This document shows, piece by piece, positions 16,146 through 24,634 of a stretch of DNA of 64,000 bases. Within the stretch, counting starts at the first letter, position 1. Each line of letters begins with the position of its first letter. The translations under genes and the position numbers were made by a program. Under the pieces are notes generated by a model. The model was not told the DNA's origin and did not search any database. It saw nothing but the letters and a program-made list of their open reading frames with translations. The stretch is from a virus: positions 1 through 64,000 of the IMG/VR virus record IMGVR_UViG_3300035698_000221. One strand, given 5' to 3'.

Positions 16146-17372
16146 TTAGTCGCCTTGTGTTACAGTCAATGAGCATCCTGCACTGGTATAGCATGTTCCG
16201 CTTGTTGTTGATTCATCACTCATACTATGTGGTAAACTATATGTTTTATCGTTGGTGCCGTTCTGATCTAGACTAAATGTCCAACTACCACCGCTCTCTG
16301 TTAGTTCAACAGTAGCCGCATGGTCACCAGCACCTTGCTGTGTTATTGTAGCAGTATTGTTGTCACCAATTAAATCCAATTGTAGATAATGGTTGCCCCC
16401 ATCTTTCTGAATCAGTGTTGCTGAGTTACTATCTCCGTTAACATCAATAAATGCTGTATGGTTCCCACTGCCTGTTTGAGTTAAGTCTAGTATATTACTG
16501 TCGCCTAAAATTTCAGCTTCTGTATAATGCCCATAGCTGGTTGCTGACGTACTAGCATCTTGATCTATGTCGATGTCGTTAAGGTTTCCTGTAACATTTA
16601 GCAACAAAAGACTTGGTTCACCTGCCTGCGAAATAAAAATATCATTGCTATCACCTGTTATATTAATATCTATATCGTTACTAGAGCCTGAACTTATAGC
16701 TGATCTATTAGAGTTTATTCTAGTTTGTTGTGCAGAAGTTGGCCCAGAAGAATATGATGGCGTTGCTGAAGAACTACTCGATGTAGAAGTTGTACTGAGC
16801 CAACTTGTGGGTATGTTTGCTTGATTAGAATACTGATAATCAGTTAAACTGTAATTGATATCAAGTTCTGCACCGCCTCCCCACTCGTACCACCAAACTG
16901 TAATTGGATATTCTTGCCCGCCCGTAAGTGTAATAGAACCTTGAGCATTCCAAGTGGCACCACCTTGTTGTTGCCAGTCCTGGATTACGTTAGTGCCATC
17001 TATGTTCATAAACACGCCATCATCTGCTCTTACACCAAAGTACACAGTTGTTGATACACCTGCTGTGCCTGGCCATGTGATGTATCCTGTTATTTCTAAT
17101 GCTACATAATCTGAACGACCACTGTCTAATACACTACCCCAATTATACCCACTTATGCCTGACATCGTTCCTGTGCTGAGTACACTGCTTAGATAAGATG
17201 GACTTGAGTTCGATCCATCACTATTATAGCCTGCTACGTTATCGTAGTATGGAAATTCAAGACTGGGTGCATATGAGGTTATGTAATATGAGGTATAATC
17301 TAAATCTGCCCATGTAGGAGTAGCAACAAATATTAACCAACTAAAGAGTATTAAGACAAGTCTTTTAAACAT
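16146..17372 (-). CDS. Secreted adhesin: PA14-like domain plus curlin repeats
   Basis: 408 aa. A signal peptide ends near residue 22 (FSWLIFVATPTWA). Residues about 30-185 resemble a PA14/GLEYA domain (YFGVRADDGVFMNIDG, then PITVWWYEWGGGAELDINY), a sugar-binding fold. After a Ser/Thr-rich linker, residues about 235-370 hold curlin-type repeats of the form GDSNxxxxxQxGxGN (GDSNILDLTQTGSGNH, GDNNTATITQQGAGDH). This combination predicts a surface amyloid-like adhesin exported through the nearby CsgG. It overlaps the FecR gene stop by 1 nt. Confidence 0.82.
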   Translation of the reverse strand: MFKRLVLILFSWLIFVATPTWADLDYTSYYITSYAPSLEFPYYDNVAGYNSDGSNSSPSYLSSVLSTGTMSGISGYNWGSVLDSGRSDYVALEITGYITWPGTAGVSTTVYFGVRADDGVFMNIDGTNVIQDWQQQGGATWNAQGSITLTGGQEYPITVWWYEWGGGAELDINYSLTDYQYSNQANIPTSWLSTTSTSSSSSATPSYSSGPTSAQQTRINSNRSAISSGSSNDIDINITGDSNDIFISQAGEPSLLLLNVTGNLNDIDIDQDASTSATSYGHYTEAEILGDSNILDLTQTGSGNHTAFIDVNGDSNSATLIQKDGGNHYLQLDLIGDNNTATITQQGAGDHAATVELTESGGSWTFSLDQNGTNDKTYSLPHSMSDESTTSGTCYTSAGCSLTVTQGD

Positions 17373-18469
17373 TATTGACTCTGTATAATAGTTATTTCTG
17401 TTCCTGAACCACCTTGAACTTGTATTTGAGCTGGGACGTCATCCTGTGTAATATTTACGTTGCCTTCCATAACTCGTTCCAGACTTATCTCAGCAACATG
17501 AGGTGGTCTCTCACTTCTCATAAAAATCTCTTCTTCGTTTGCATACCATAATATCCAACTGTACTGTTGTATTGTTGGTAGCGTCTCGTTTGTTTCCAAT
17601 TGGTCTCTGTTTAAGTCCACTGTGGTCAAGTCCAGCATATTGCCTAAGAAATCAAAATCTAAGTAATTTATGTCAAGTTCGTAATTATTTGCTAGTTCAT
17701 CTTCTTCGTCTAACTGGTTAGTGTCTAAATCATCAAATTTTAATAAGTCTTTGTCTAGTGGATCTTTACTGCGCTCTTGCTCTTCTTGAGCTATCCTAAC
17801 TTCTTCTGGTGGACTAATAATAAGAAAATTGTCAATCAATGCTTCTGTAATGTTAACAATTGTTGGTTCAGTAGGCATTGAATCACTGCTAGTTACCAAT
17901 GTAGCCTGAAATGCCTGATTCATAATAACAGCACCCACGTCTGTTAGAACTTCAATCTCCCCCACATAACAGTCTACTTCATTGTCAGTTGGGCAACTAG
18001 GTAGTAGAATAACAAGACTACGTCCTATCTCGTCTACAGTCATTGTGAAGTCTGTTCCTCGAACAGCAATAGTAGCAGTTGGTGTTTGAATGTTAACATT
18101 CTCAGCATTGTCTTTTGCTATTTTACCAGATGCGTAGCGTACTGTGCCTAACACTACTTTCATGCCTAGTTTACCTGGCGTTTCACTCCCTGGATCGTAG
18201 ATAAATTCATCTACTATTAATTTACTTTGTTCGATAATGCGGATTTTGGTGTTATCTGCAAAAGTTATGCCTACTTTTGACTTTGCTGTCTGTATAACAT
18301 CTTGCATAAAGATGTCAGCACCTTTTTCGCTAGGTAGTTTTGATTTTGCTCTGCTTATCTCCGCAGGCCCAGTTTGTTCTGTAACATTCCCTATACCTTT
18401 TGCAAATACTGTAGAGGATATAAGAAATGTTACAGCAAATAGAGTCCTACTGAACTGTGATGTCAACAT
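17372..18469 (-). CDS. FecR-domain secreted protein
   Basis: 365 aa from the ATG at 18469, chosen because it gives a signal peptide (MLTSQFSRTLFAVTFLISS). Residues about 25-165 show a FecR-type domain with the hallmark TPTATIAVRGTDFTM. The middle is acidic and the extreme C-terminus (GNVNITQDDVPAQIQVQGG) resembles a curlin repeat. FecR domains sense periplasmic or surface signals and occur next to CHASE2 cyclases in bacteria. The start overlaps the curlin gene by 23 nt. It may be a sensor or an exported fibre component. Confidence 0.82.
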   Translation of the reverse strand: MLTSQFSRTLFAVTFLISSTVFAKGIGNVTEQTGPAEISRAKSKLPSEKGADIFMQDVIQTAKSKVGITFADNTKIRIIEQSKLIVDEFIYDPGSETPGKLGMKVVLGTVRYASGKIAKDNAENVNIQTPTATIAVRGTDFTMTVDEIGRSLVILLPSCPTDNEVDCYVGEIEVLTDVGAVIMNQAFQATLVTSSDSMPTEPTIVNITEALIDNFLIISPPEEVRIAQEEQERSKDPLDKDLLKFDDLDTNQLDEEDELANNYELDINYLDFDFLGNMLDLTTVDLNRDQLETNETLPTIQQYSWILWYANEEEIFMRSERPPHVAEISLERVMEGNVNITQDDVPAQIQVQGGSGTEITIIQSQ

Positions 18470-19088
18470 CGTTGTCTTGCCCGTCGATGTTAAGAATAAC
18501 ATTTGAACCTGTAACATCATTTAAGATGTCAACAGTATTAGCATCGCTTAGGTCTAACGAATCTGCTCCAATAGTTACTGTGTTAGTTTGACTTGCACCT
18601 GTTGCTTCAATGTTAACAGCGTTGGTATCACCTGTTATCGAAATAGTATTTGAAGTTGTACTGTCAGTAATACCGCCTGTACAAGTCATTGCAACCCCTG
18701 ATGCACTGTCGTTAGATCCACAAACTGTTGCCCAGTTTGTATCACCCGTAATGTCAATATCAACAGTTGTACTGGATGCACCGTCAACACTAACGTTAGT
18801 TTCGTTACTGCTACCCAGAACATCAATATCAACATTTGATGAAGTTGCGCTATTTTCTAATTCAATGTCTGCATTATTCAAATTACCGTCTTGGGTAATA
18901 CTTAATGTAATACTATCACCACTGAGTGTTGCGGCATCTCCCGACGAGTTTACTGTGTTAGTCCCGTTCTGTTGTATAACTGTGATTGTTGAACTATCAC
19001 CTGCCTGATCAATATACACGTCATTCGCAAAAACCGTGCCACAAGTTATCAGTAATATTGCACCTACAATAGTTCTTAAAATTTTCAT
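18447..19088 (-). CDS. Curlin-like secreted repeat protein (CsgA/CsgB type)
   Basis: 213 aa from the ATG at 19088, which has a GAGGAA Shine-Dalgarno and gives a clean signal peptide (MKILRTIVGAILLITCGTVFA). The mature part begins NDVYIDQAGDSSTITVIQQN, the classic curlin unit, and continues with degenerate repeats rich in Asn, Ser, Thr and Asp (ITGDTNAVNIEATG). Such proteins polymerise as extracellular amyloid. Gln/Gly of the repeats decay towards the C-terminus, so polymerisation ability is uncertain. Confidence 0.82.
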   Translation of the reverse strand: MKILRTIVGAILLITCGTVFANDVYIDQAGDSSTITVIQQNGTNTVNSSGDAATLSGDSITLSITQDGNLNNADIELENSATSSNVDIDVLGSSNETNVSVDGASSTTVDIDITGDTNWATVCGSNDSASGVAMTCTGGITDSTTSNTISITGDTNAVNIEATGASQTNTVTIGADSLDLSDANTVDILNDVTGSNVILNIDGQDNDVDITVQ

Positions 19089-19194
19089 TTTTCCTCTTCC
19101 CTTGGCCATGTAGCCACACATATCAGATCATAGTGATGATATAACACTTATTGCTATTTAAATAATACTGCACAAATAAATACATAGCACTATT

Positions 19195-20085
19195 TCAAAG
19201 TGGGTTCTTTTCTATTAGTTTTAGCTGTTTTTCATACTCTTCTTGTAACATTTCGACCTCTGACAGCTGTTTTGACACATTTTCTATTCTGTCAGATGAT
19301 ACAGTGACCTCTGAGTTTTTAAAGTCCCAGTACCCATTTGCTTTGCCTTGCATAATCATTTCTATTACTGCGGCGTCAATAACTCGTTGAACTGCAACTG
19401 TGGTAGGCTCGTTTGTGTAGTTACCAGCTTCTATCTCTACGGCACGTGTTCCCATATCAATAAATCTAAATGCTGATAGACTAGTGCCATAACTTATAAT
19501 AGTCTTACTAGCAGTAACTGCCACTAATACCTCACCAGTCTGAGTAGAAATAACTCGCATCGCAACTGTTACTACATCCTCCCTATACTCCTGGTGTAAT
19601 CCTATTCCTAAATATCTTGCACCACTACCGCCTGTTTTTATATTACTATCGTACCCTACTATAGCACCTTCCAGTAAAATTCCTGCATATTTTAATGGCT
19701 TAAGTGTACTTTGATCGTCAACTGCTTGTCTTTGTTGCCTAATAATCTGTCTCTCTTTAGTTAGGTTGTCTAAGCCAACACGCTCAATAACCTTAAACCA
19801 CTCACCGTTGCCTACTTCTTTAAGACTTTTAATTACCCATTCAACCGACCCCTGTGTTACTGCTGTAGATATGTTTGAAAAACGCTCACTGGGTTTACGT
19901 TGACCTGTTTTGTCTTCAAACGAATAAACAGCAATGTATATAGGTCCTTGTGCAGGAGGCGGGATATTATAAAACATTTCGTCTTGGCTCTGTACAATTG
20001 TAGGTGCTTCAAAGGATGTTTTACCAGCGACAGTTGCACATCCTGAAACTAACAGTGTTGCCATTAACATCATCAAGATTTTCAT
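19195..20085 (-). CDS. csgG: CsgG, curli secretion outer-membrane lipoprotein
   Basis: 296 aa. Signal peptide with lipobox LVSGC, lipidation at C16. Family hallmarks are present through the length: IYIAVYSFEDKTGQRKP, VIERVGLDNLTKERQI, GILLEGAIVGYDSNIKTGG, GARYLGIG and EAGNYTNEPTTVAVQRVI. CsgG forms a nonameric pore that exports curlins (type VIII secretion). csgF lies immediately upstream with a 1-nt gap, and the curlin-like genes downstream are on the same strand. No csgE is visible. Confidence 0.95.
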   Translation of the reverse strand: MKILMMLMATLLVSGCATVAGKTSFEAPTIVQSQDEMFYNIPPPAQGPIYIAVYSFEDKTGQRKPSERFSNISTAVTQGSVEWVIKSLKEVGNGEWFKVIERVGLDNLTKERQIIRQQRQAVDDQSTLKPLKYAGILLEGAIVGYDSNIKTGGSGARYLGIGLHQEYREDVVTVAMRVISTQTGEVLVAVTASKTIISYGTSLSAFRFIDMGTRAVEIEAGNYTNEPTTVAVQRVIDAAVIEMIMQGKANGYWDFKNSEVTVSSDRIENVSKQLSEVEMLQEEYEKQLKLIEKNPL

Positions 20086-20086
20086 A

Positions 20087-20548
20087 TTAGAAAGAAAAGT
20101 CTCCTACAGGTACAGAAAATGTGGATAATATCGACCCATTACTGTCAGACACTGTTACAGATATAACACCATCAATACGAGACCATGCTACTGTGTCACC
20201 AAACGGTGTTGTTACTATTCCTTCAGCATCAGCTGCCGCCGCCGCCTCACCAAAAAGGCTATCACTAATTTGCTTACTGAGCTGACTGTAGATCCTAGAT
20301 TCCAGGTTATTCTGAAACTTCCAGGTATTTGTGGCTCGCAAATCTCGCTCTGATTCATCAGACGAAGCCTTTGCTTTTTTATCGTTTTCAGTTCTTCTAT
20401 TAGACTCTAACTGTTCAATAGTTAGCACATGCGCACTATACCCGTTTCCTGTAAACGCAGGGCTCTTATAATTAAACGTTAAATTGTCTGCAGATGCCAC
20501 TGAGGCCATAAATAAAAACATTAATAGGTACTTCACTTTTATCCTCAA
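20087..20548 (-). CDS. csgF: CsgF, curli assembly factor
   Basis: 153 aa. Signal peptide ends near residue 20 (FLFMASVASA). The mature start NLTFNYKSPAFTGNG matches the CsgF segment that inserts into the CsgG channel, and the rest follows the family to the short C-terminal strand region (VISVTVSDSNGS). CsgF couples secretion to nucleation at the cell surface. Directly followed by csgG. Confidence 0.9.
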   Translation of the reverse strand: MRIKVKYLLMFLFMASVASADNLTFNYKSPAFTGNGYSAHVLTIEQLESNRRTENDKKAKASSDESERDLRATNTWKFQNNLESRIYSQLSKQISDSLFGEAAAAADAEGIVTTPFGDTVAWSRIDGVISVTVSDSNGSILSTFSVPVGDFSF

Positions 20549-20596
20549 ATATACTACTTATTTGTATTTACTACTTAATAGGCCCCAAACACTTGT

Positions 20597-21790
20597 ATGT
20601 TTAATATTGACCACCATTATGACATCCTATACGCCAACTTGTTATCAAATAAGCATTTACAAGGGCATGCTTTAAAGAGCTTTGATACGTGTGAATCAAA
20701 TAACGACATGCTAAAGTATCCAGATTCTTCACTGTTTCAACTTGAAGATGTGTATTTTTATGACCAAGAACCTTTTGGGATTAGTACGCAGATACCGCAA
20801 AGTATGTATGACGTCGTGCGTAAACTACAAGATGGCAGGTGGGATTTAAAGTATAATATATGGGCAACTAGCGAGGTTAATAATCCCTTGTTAGATGCAT
20901 TTTGTAACAAGAATAACTTAATTAAATGGTATTATTTTTATCATGCATTTGCTAGTCTTGACTGGTTTAGAAGTGCAAAATTTTCCCCCAGGGTCGATGT
21001 CAGTCAAGGAGCAAGTTATATAAGTTTAAATAACCTGTGCTCTGAATCAAGAATTTATAGATCGTTGTTTGTGGCAAAACTGTATGATCAAGGGCTGTTA
21101 GGGGAAGGTGTTGTTTCATACAATCTTAAGGACTATGACAATAACACATTTATTTCAGAGCAAGATAAAAAACTTATTAAAAAGATGTCAGAGCGTAGTC
21201 CCACTTTTAGGATACAAAAGACCAATTACCTACGTGACAATGCAAGTGCTGAACTAGAGTACGATCTCTGGACAAGTGGTTTTTGGCATATAGTCAGTGA
21301 GACCTGCTTTTACGAAAAAACAAATCATCTTACCGAAAAAATATTTAAACCTATCGTTGCTAGACAACCGTTTATGCTATTAGGCTGTACAGGCAACTTA
21401 GAGTACTTACGTTCATATGGTTTTAAGACATTTGACGGATTTATTGATGAGAGTTACGATACAGAAACAGATCCCGCTATTAGATTAGATATGGTAATTA
21501 AACAGATAAAAAGTATATGTAACTTGTCAGCAACAGACAAACGTAGGATGTATCTAGAAATGTTGCCTATTTTAGATTATAACTTTAATCACTTTTATAA
21601 TACATTATTTGATATATGTTGGCAAGAGCTATTGGATAACTTTGAAATAGCGGATAATCTGTTACAGAATAAGCAACAGCATTATGCAAGACACCCTGAC
21701 TTAAAAGTAATAGATGGTGAACTGGGGAGTGTTAACACATTACCAGGTAATGCAGGGAAACAGTTTAGAGAAAGATGGAAATTTAAATAG
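20597..21790 (+). CDS. Glycosyltransferase-like protein, paralogue B
   Basis: 397 aa, divergent from csgF. The C-terminal region has NHLTEKIFKPIVARQPFMLL, then EYLRSYGFKTFDGFIDESYD, matching paralogue A at 14081-15202 and resembling GT10-like sugar transferases. The N-terminus (NIDHHYDILYANLL) differs. ATG at 20597 has no clear Shine-Dalgarno. Its end overlaps the next convergent gene by 8 nt. Likely modifies a surface or fibre glycan. Confidence 0.72.
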   Translation: MFNIDHHYDILYANLLSNKHLQGHALKSFDTCESNNDMLKYPDSSLFQLEDVYFYDQEPFGISTQIPQSMYDVVRKLQDGRWDLKYNIWATSEVNNPLLDAFCNKNNLIKWYYFYHAFASLDWFRSAKFSPRVDVSQGASYISLNNLCSESRIYRSLFVAKLYDQGLLGEGVVSYNLKDYDNNTFISEQDKKLIKKMSERSPTFRIQKTNYLRDNASAELEYDLWTSGFWHIVSETCFYEKTNHLTEKIFKPIVARQPFMLLGCTGNLEYLRSYGFKTFDGFIDESYDTETDPAIRLDMVIKQIKSICNLSATDKRRMYLEMLPILDYNFNHFYNTLFDICWQELLDNFEIADNLLQNKQQHYARHPDLKVIDGELGSVNTLPGNAGKQFRERWKFK

Positions 21791-22439
21791 CCCACTTTTT
21801 AAATACATCACCAAGTTGTTTATACAGCAATGGTATATTATTATCAAAAGCAATCTCAAACGATATTATAAAAAATACAGATTTTTCTGAGTTGTCTGAG
21901 CGCAACGAATGCGGAACAGAACCGTTCCCTATAAAACCACAATTTTTATATGTCTCTAAAATTGGCATTTCGCTACTATCAAGCCACTTGTCAGATGGCT
22001 CAGCATCTGTTACTGGTTTAGAAAAGGCACAAAATGTGGGCCATGCTTCTGTTGTATAGTCTGGCCTACTAACCTGTCGACGTCTAAAACCAGTTATGTC
22101 ATGTATATTCCATGACACGCCACCTGTTGTCATATACAACCCTATATTATTTCTGTTTTCTTCGACGACCTCTTGTACAATAACACAATTTGTGTTGGGT
22201 GGTAAGGGATATATCTCTAAATGACTTATTTGCCAAGGTAACTCATTATGTATAAAAGACAAAAAGTCTGCACTAAGTATTTTATAGGCGTATTCGGCTG
22301 GCAGGTTTGCACGGTTTTTTGAATCAACCACAAACCTAGATTTATATTTCTCAGACCAAACAATGTGTAAACTGTCTAAGTCAACATCAGGATCGATTAT
22401 ATTGTCAAGGTATGGAAATTTATATCTGGTATATCTCAT
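21783..22439 (-). CDS. Hypothetical protein, 218 aa
   Basis: Not recognised. The C-terminal half has FIGNGSVPHSLRSDNSEKSVFFIISFEI, which has the spacing of a cupin-like or 2OG-oxygenase-like beta-strand pair with a His, but the iron motif is not complete. It ends convergently with the glycosyltransferase-like gene. A strong terminator of the upstream gene lies just before its start. Confidence 0.7.
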   Translation of the reverse strand: MRYTRYKFPYLDNIIDPDVDLDSLHIVWSEKYKSRFVVDSKNRANLPAEYAYKILSADFLSFIHNELPWQISHLEIYPLPPNTNCVIVQEVVEENRNNIGLYMTTGGVSWNIHDITGFRRRQVSRPDYTTEAWPTFCAFSKPVTDAEPSDKWLDSSEMPILETYKNCGFIGNGSVPHSLRSDNSEKSVFFIISFEIAFDNNIPLLYKQLGDVFKKWAI

Positions 22440-22446
22440 CGCAAAG

Positions 22447-22477
22447 AATAAAAAGACACATCACGTGCCTTTTTATT
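22447..22477 (-). terminator. Rho-independent terminator
   Basis: A 13-bp stem (22465-22477 with 22447-22459) closed by a 5-nt loop, A-rich on entry and U-rich on exit on the minus strand. It ends the cistron of the gene at 22491-23114. Confidence 0.8.
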
Positions 22478-22490
22478 TTGTTAACAACGG

Positions 22491-23114
22491 TTAAATGTAA
22501 TCAGCTAATGCTGTTTGATGTTCTGCCAGTGTAGTCGCCCCTATTAGGAACACACATACTGCCCAGCCTACTGCACCAGCGCCATTTGTGCTGTTAGTAG
22601 GCAGATTAAATTGCATTATGGTAGGTGTGCTATCAGTTACTGAGTCTATTGCTGTAAGTTCACTACAGTATTTCCAGTTTGCTTCTTCTGTGCCTGCGCC
22701 ATCGTTAACATAAACATTGCAGGCGCCGCCCTGCTCAGTAGCAGTCTTACCAGTTACATCATAAGATCCTGTGACCAGGGCATCCCCGCCCCATTGTTCT
22801 ACAATAACACACATTTCACCAGCAGTTGTTGAATTTTGTGGATATCCATCGTAGTTTTGAGGAATCTTATATATTTCTATAGAGTCAACACTTAATCCTA
22901 CGCCATATATCAATTGCAAGAATTCATATGATAACGCATTACTAACAACAGCATTATCTGTAATTGTCTTGGTCATCCCATCGGTGGGGCCAGCCCCTAA
23001 GGCCAAGTAGGTATGTCCGTTTGCACCTTCCTGACTTGTAGTCTGACTTTCGAAATCGTAATCTACATTACGAACCGTAACACCTTCCCCTAAACTTAAT
23101 ACTTGCTTTGCCAT
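22491..23114 (-). CDS. Probable virion protein, single-gene cistron
   Basis: 207 aa from the ATG at 23114 (MAKQVLSLG), with AAGGA 10 nt upstream. The protein is beta-rich and Gly/Thr/Ser-rich with no enzyme motif (GANGHTYLALGAGPTDG, GAGAVGWAVCVFLIGA). It has its own CATAAATA promoter and a strong terminator, an arrangement shared with the paralogue pair at 44555-45544; this suggests a product needed in large amounts. Confidence 0.72.
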   Translation of the reverse strand: MAKQVLSLGEGVTVRNVDYDFESQTTSQEGANGHTYLALGAGPTDGMTKTITDNAVVSNALSYEFLQLIYGVGLSVDSIEIYKIPQNYDGYPQNSTTAGEMCVIVEQWGGDALVTGSYDVTGKTATEQGGACNVYVNDGAGTEEANWKYCSELTAIDSVTDSTPTIMQFNLPTNSTNGAGAVGWAVCVFLIGATTLAEHQTALADYI

Positions 23115-23145
23115 GTCGGTCAATCCTTAAATTAGTTATTCAATG

Positions 23146-23153
23146 TATTTATG
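23146..23153 (-). promoter_or_regulatory. Late-type promoter CATAAATA
   Basis: CATAAATA on the minus strand, about 32 nt upstream of the ATG at 23114; variant of the T4 late motif. Confidence 0.6.
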
Positions 23154-23154
23154 C

Positions 23155-23694
23155 CTATTTTGAAATAGGCACATTTCCATAGAATATAGGTTCTTCAGGT
23201 AATTGCCTTATTAAACATACTCTAATAGACTCTAAGTTTTCAACACTGTGTATCTCCTGTACTGATAACTTATACCATTTATCACGCTTTAATACTTTAG
23301 AATACACTAGTTCTATCTCGTCTCTGGGTACTGCTTTAATTGGTAGATATTGTTTATCTAACAATTTTTTATAAAAACAAGTACTAACATTATCCCCACC
23401 AGGATCAATAATATACGATATAGTAAAGTCTCTATGGTCGTCTCTGTGAGGCACAAGATAGGAACCTTTTTCCAGTATCTGTATTATCCAGTTAAACTTG
23501 TCCTGTCCATTATCTTTAAACCACGTTGTTTTAAGACGAGACAAATCCACGTTGTAAATTTTAAACGTTGCCACATTACTGAACTCTGGATCAAACTTAT
23601 AAGAGTATATACCGGTATCTGGATTTGTTTGTAACAGTTCTGATATTACTTCCTTAGGTATACTGGGGATATCTAATTGCTCAATATACATCAT
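23155..23694 (-). CDS. 2OG-Fe(II) oxygenase-like protein
   Basis: 179 aa. A double-stranded beta-helix oxygenase is suggested by VPHRDDHRDFTISYIID (HxD) and the distal SVQEIHSVENLESIRVCLIR, where His and Arg would bind iron and oxoglutarate. Prolyl-hydroxylase-like members are common in marine phages. Substrate unknown. It overlaps its upstream neighbour by 14 nt. Confidence 0.7.
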   Translation of the reverse strand: MMYIEQLDIPSIPKEVISELLQTNPDTGIYSYKFDPEFSNVATFKIYNVDLSRLKTTWFKDNGQDKFNWIIQILEKGSYLVPHRDDHRDFTISYIIDPGGDNVSTCFYKKLLDKQYLPIKAVPRDEIELVYSKVLKRDKWYKLSVQEIHSVENLESIRVCLIRQLPEEPIFYGNVPISK

Positions 23695-24016
23695 CAGATG
23701 AATTCCCCGCCTCTGTTAGTATGTGTTTATAATAACTGTCTAGTTCGCCTTTAAATTTCCCCATCAGATGACTTATGGCTTGTTCACAAAAACTATAATC
23801 CTGTTTAATATGGTTCTTAACCACCTCTCTGTGTAGACCACACCATTCTTCTAGACTTGATATTTCTTGCAATGGTACTTTATCCATGTCTATAATAACG
23901 TGAGGTTCCACTGTGACAGTTTTTTCTCCCTCTGTTTGTGTGATTGGGGGTAACGGTAATACTGTGTAAGTTTCCGCTAACTTGTCTGCCGATTCCTTAG
24001 TAAAAACTACATTCAT
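23681..24016 (-). CDS. Hypothetical protein, 111 aa
   Basis: Start at 24016 forms an ATGA overlap with the stop of the membrane-anchored protein upstream. The protein (MNVVFTKESADKLAETY ...) is soluble with an acidic helical C-terminus. No family recognised; it may be a small regulator or structural accessory of the operon. Confidence 0.7.
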   Translation of the reverse strand: MNVVFTKESADKLAETYTVLPLPPITQTEGEKTVTVEPHVIIDMDKVPLQEISSLEEWCGLHREVVKNHIKQDYSFCEQAISHLMGKFKGELDSYYKHILTEAGNSSDDVY

Positions 24017-24606
24017 GCGCCTTTTCCTATCTGTACATCTTCTATTGAAGCACCATGACATGCCACCGCTTTCATTGCCCATGCAATACTGCCTTTGGCT
24101 TTAGCAAAACTCCTTGCTTGTCCAGTTTCATAAATTGTTTGTGTTCTGATAACCCAGTCTTTGTCAACATAATAATCTCGCAAAGGTTGCACTAGCCCAC
24201 TTGAGCACTCAATAGTTGCTTCACTAACTACTTTGATAACACCCACGGCGTATCCTGGTATTACTTTTGGACCATCTGTAAATTCAAACATTACCCAAAC
24301 GTGTCTATATATTGTGACTTTCTCAATTTTATCTATGTTAAGATACAATCGTCTATTATCTACATGACCCACTTGTCGCCAGCCTTTGGTGTCGTTCTCC
24401 AGTTGGCCGTATCTACTGGTAGGGTGTGGGGTAATATCTAATATGTCACCTGTTAGTTCCGTCCCATCTTCTAATTGAAGAGGGTTATCTTCTGTGTACT
24501 CTTGTGCCAACACTGACGTAGTAATTAACCAGCCAATAAACATTAACGCTGATATAAAAAATGCGATTAACAGTGCAAATCCAACTTTCTTTTGCGACTT
24601 AGTCAT
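24013..24606 (-). CDS. Exported protein resembling surface-adhesin E family
   Basis: 197 aa. An N-terminal hydrophobic segment (GFALLIAFFISALMFIGWLI) acts as a signal anchor or signal peptide. The mature part reads WRQVGHVDNRRLYLNIDKI, VWVMFEFTDG and later SEATIECSSG, in the order seen in surface-adhesin protein E-like domains. The match is by pattern only. It is a candidate exported phage protein, perhaps acting in the periplasm or at the surface. Confidence 0.68.
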   Translation of the reverse strand: MTKSQKKVGFALLIAFFISALMFIGWLITTSVLAQEYTEDNPLQLEDGTELTGDILDITPHPTSRYGQLENDTKGWRQVGHVDNRRLYLNIDKIEKVTIYRHVWVMFEFTDGPKVIPGYAVGVIKVVSEATIECSSGLVQPLRDYYVDKDWVIRTQTIYETGQARSFAKAKGSIAWAMKAVACHGASIEDVQIGKGA

Positions 24607-24634
24607 TGTTTTTTCCTATATATTAATACAATAT

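Noticed and set aside
15988-16149. Possible plus-strand gene MSYIKSNYNIDLQNLYTG in the gap before the QueD-like gene
   Set aside because: No Shine-Dalgarno, no recognisable product, and the region is better explained as the leader of the minus-strand gene.
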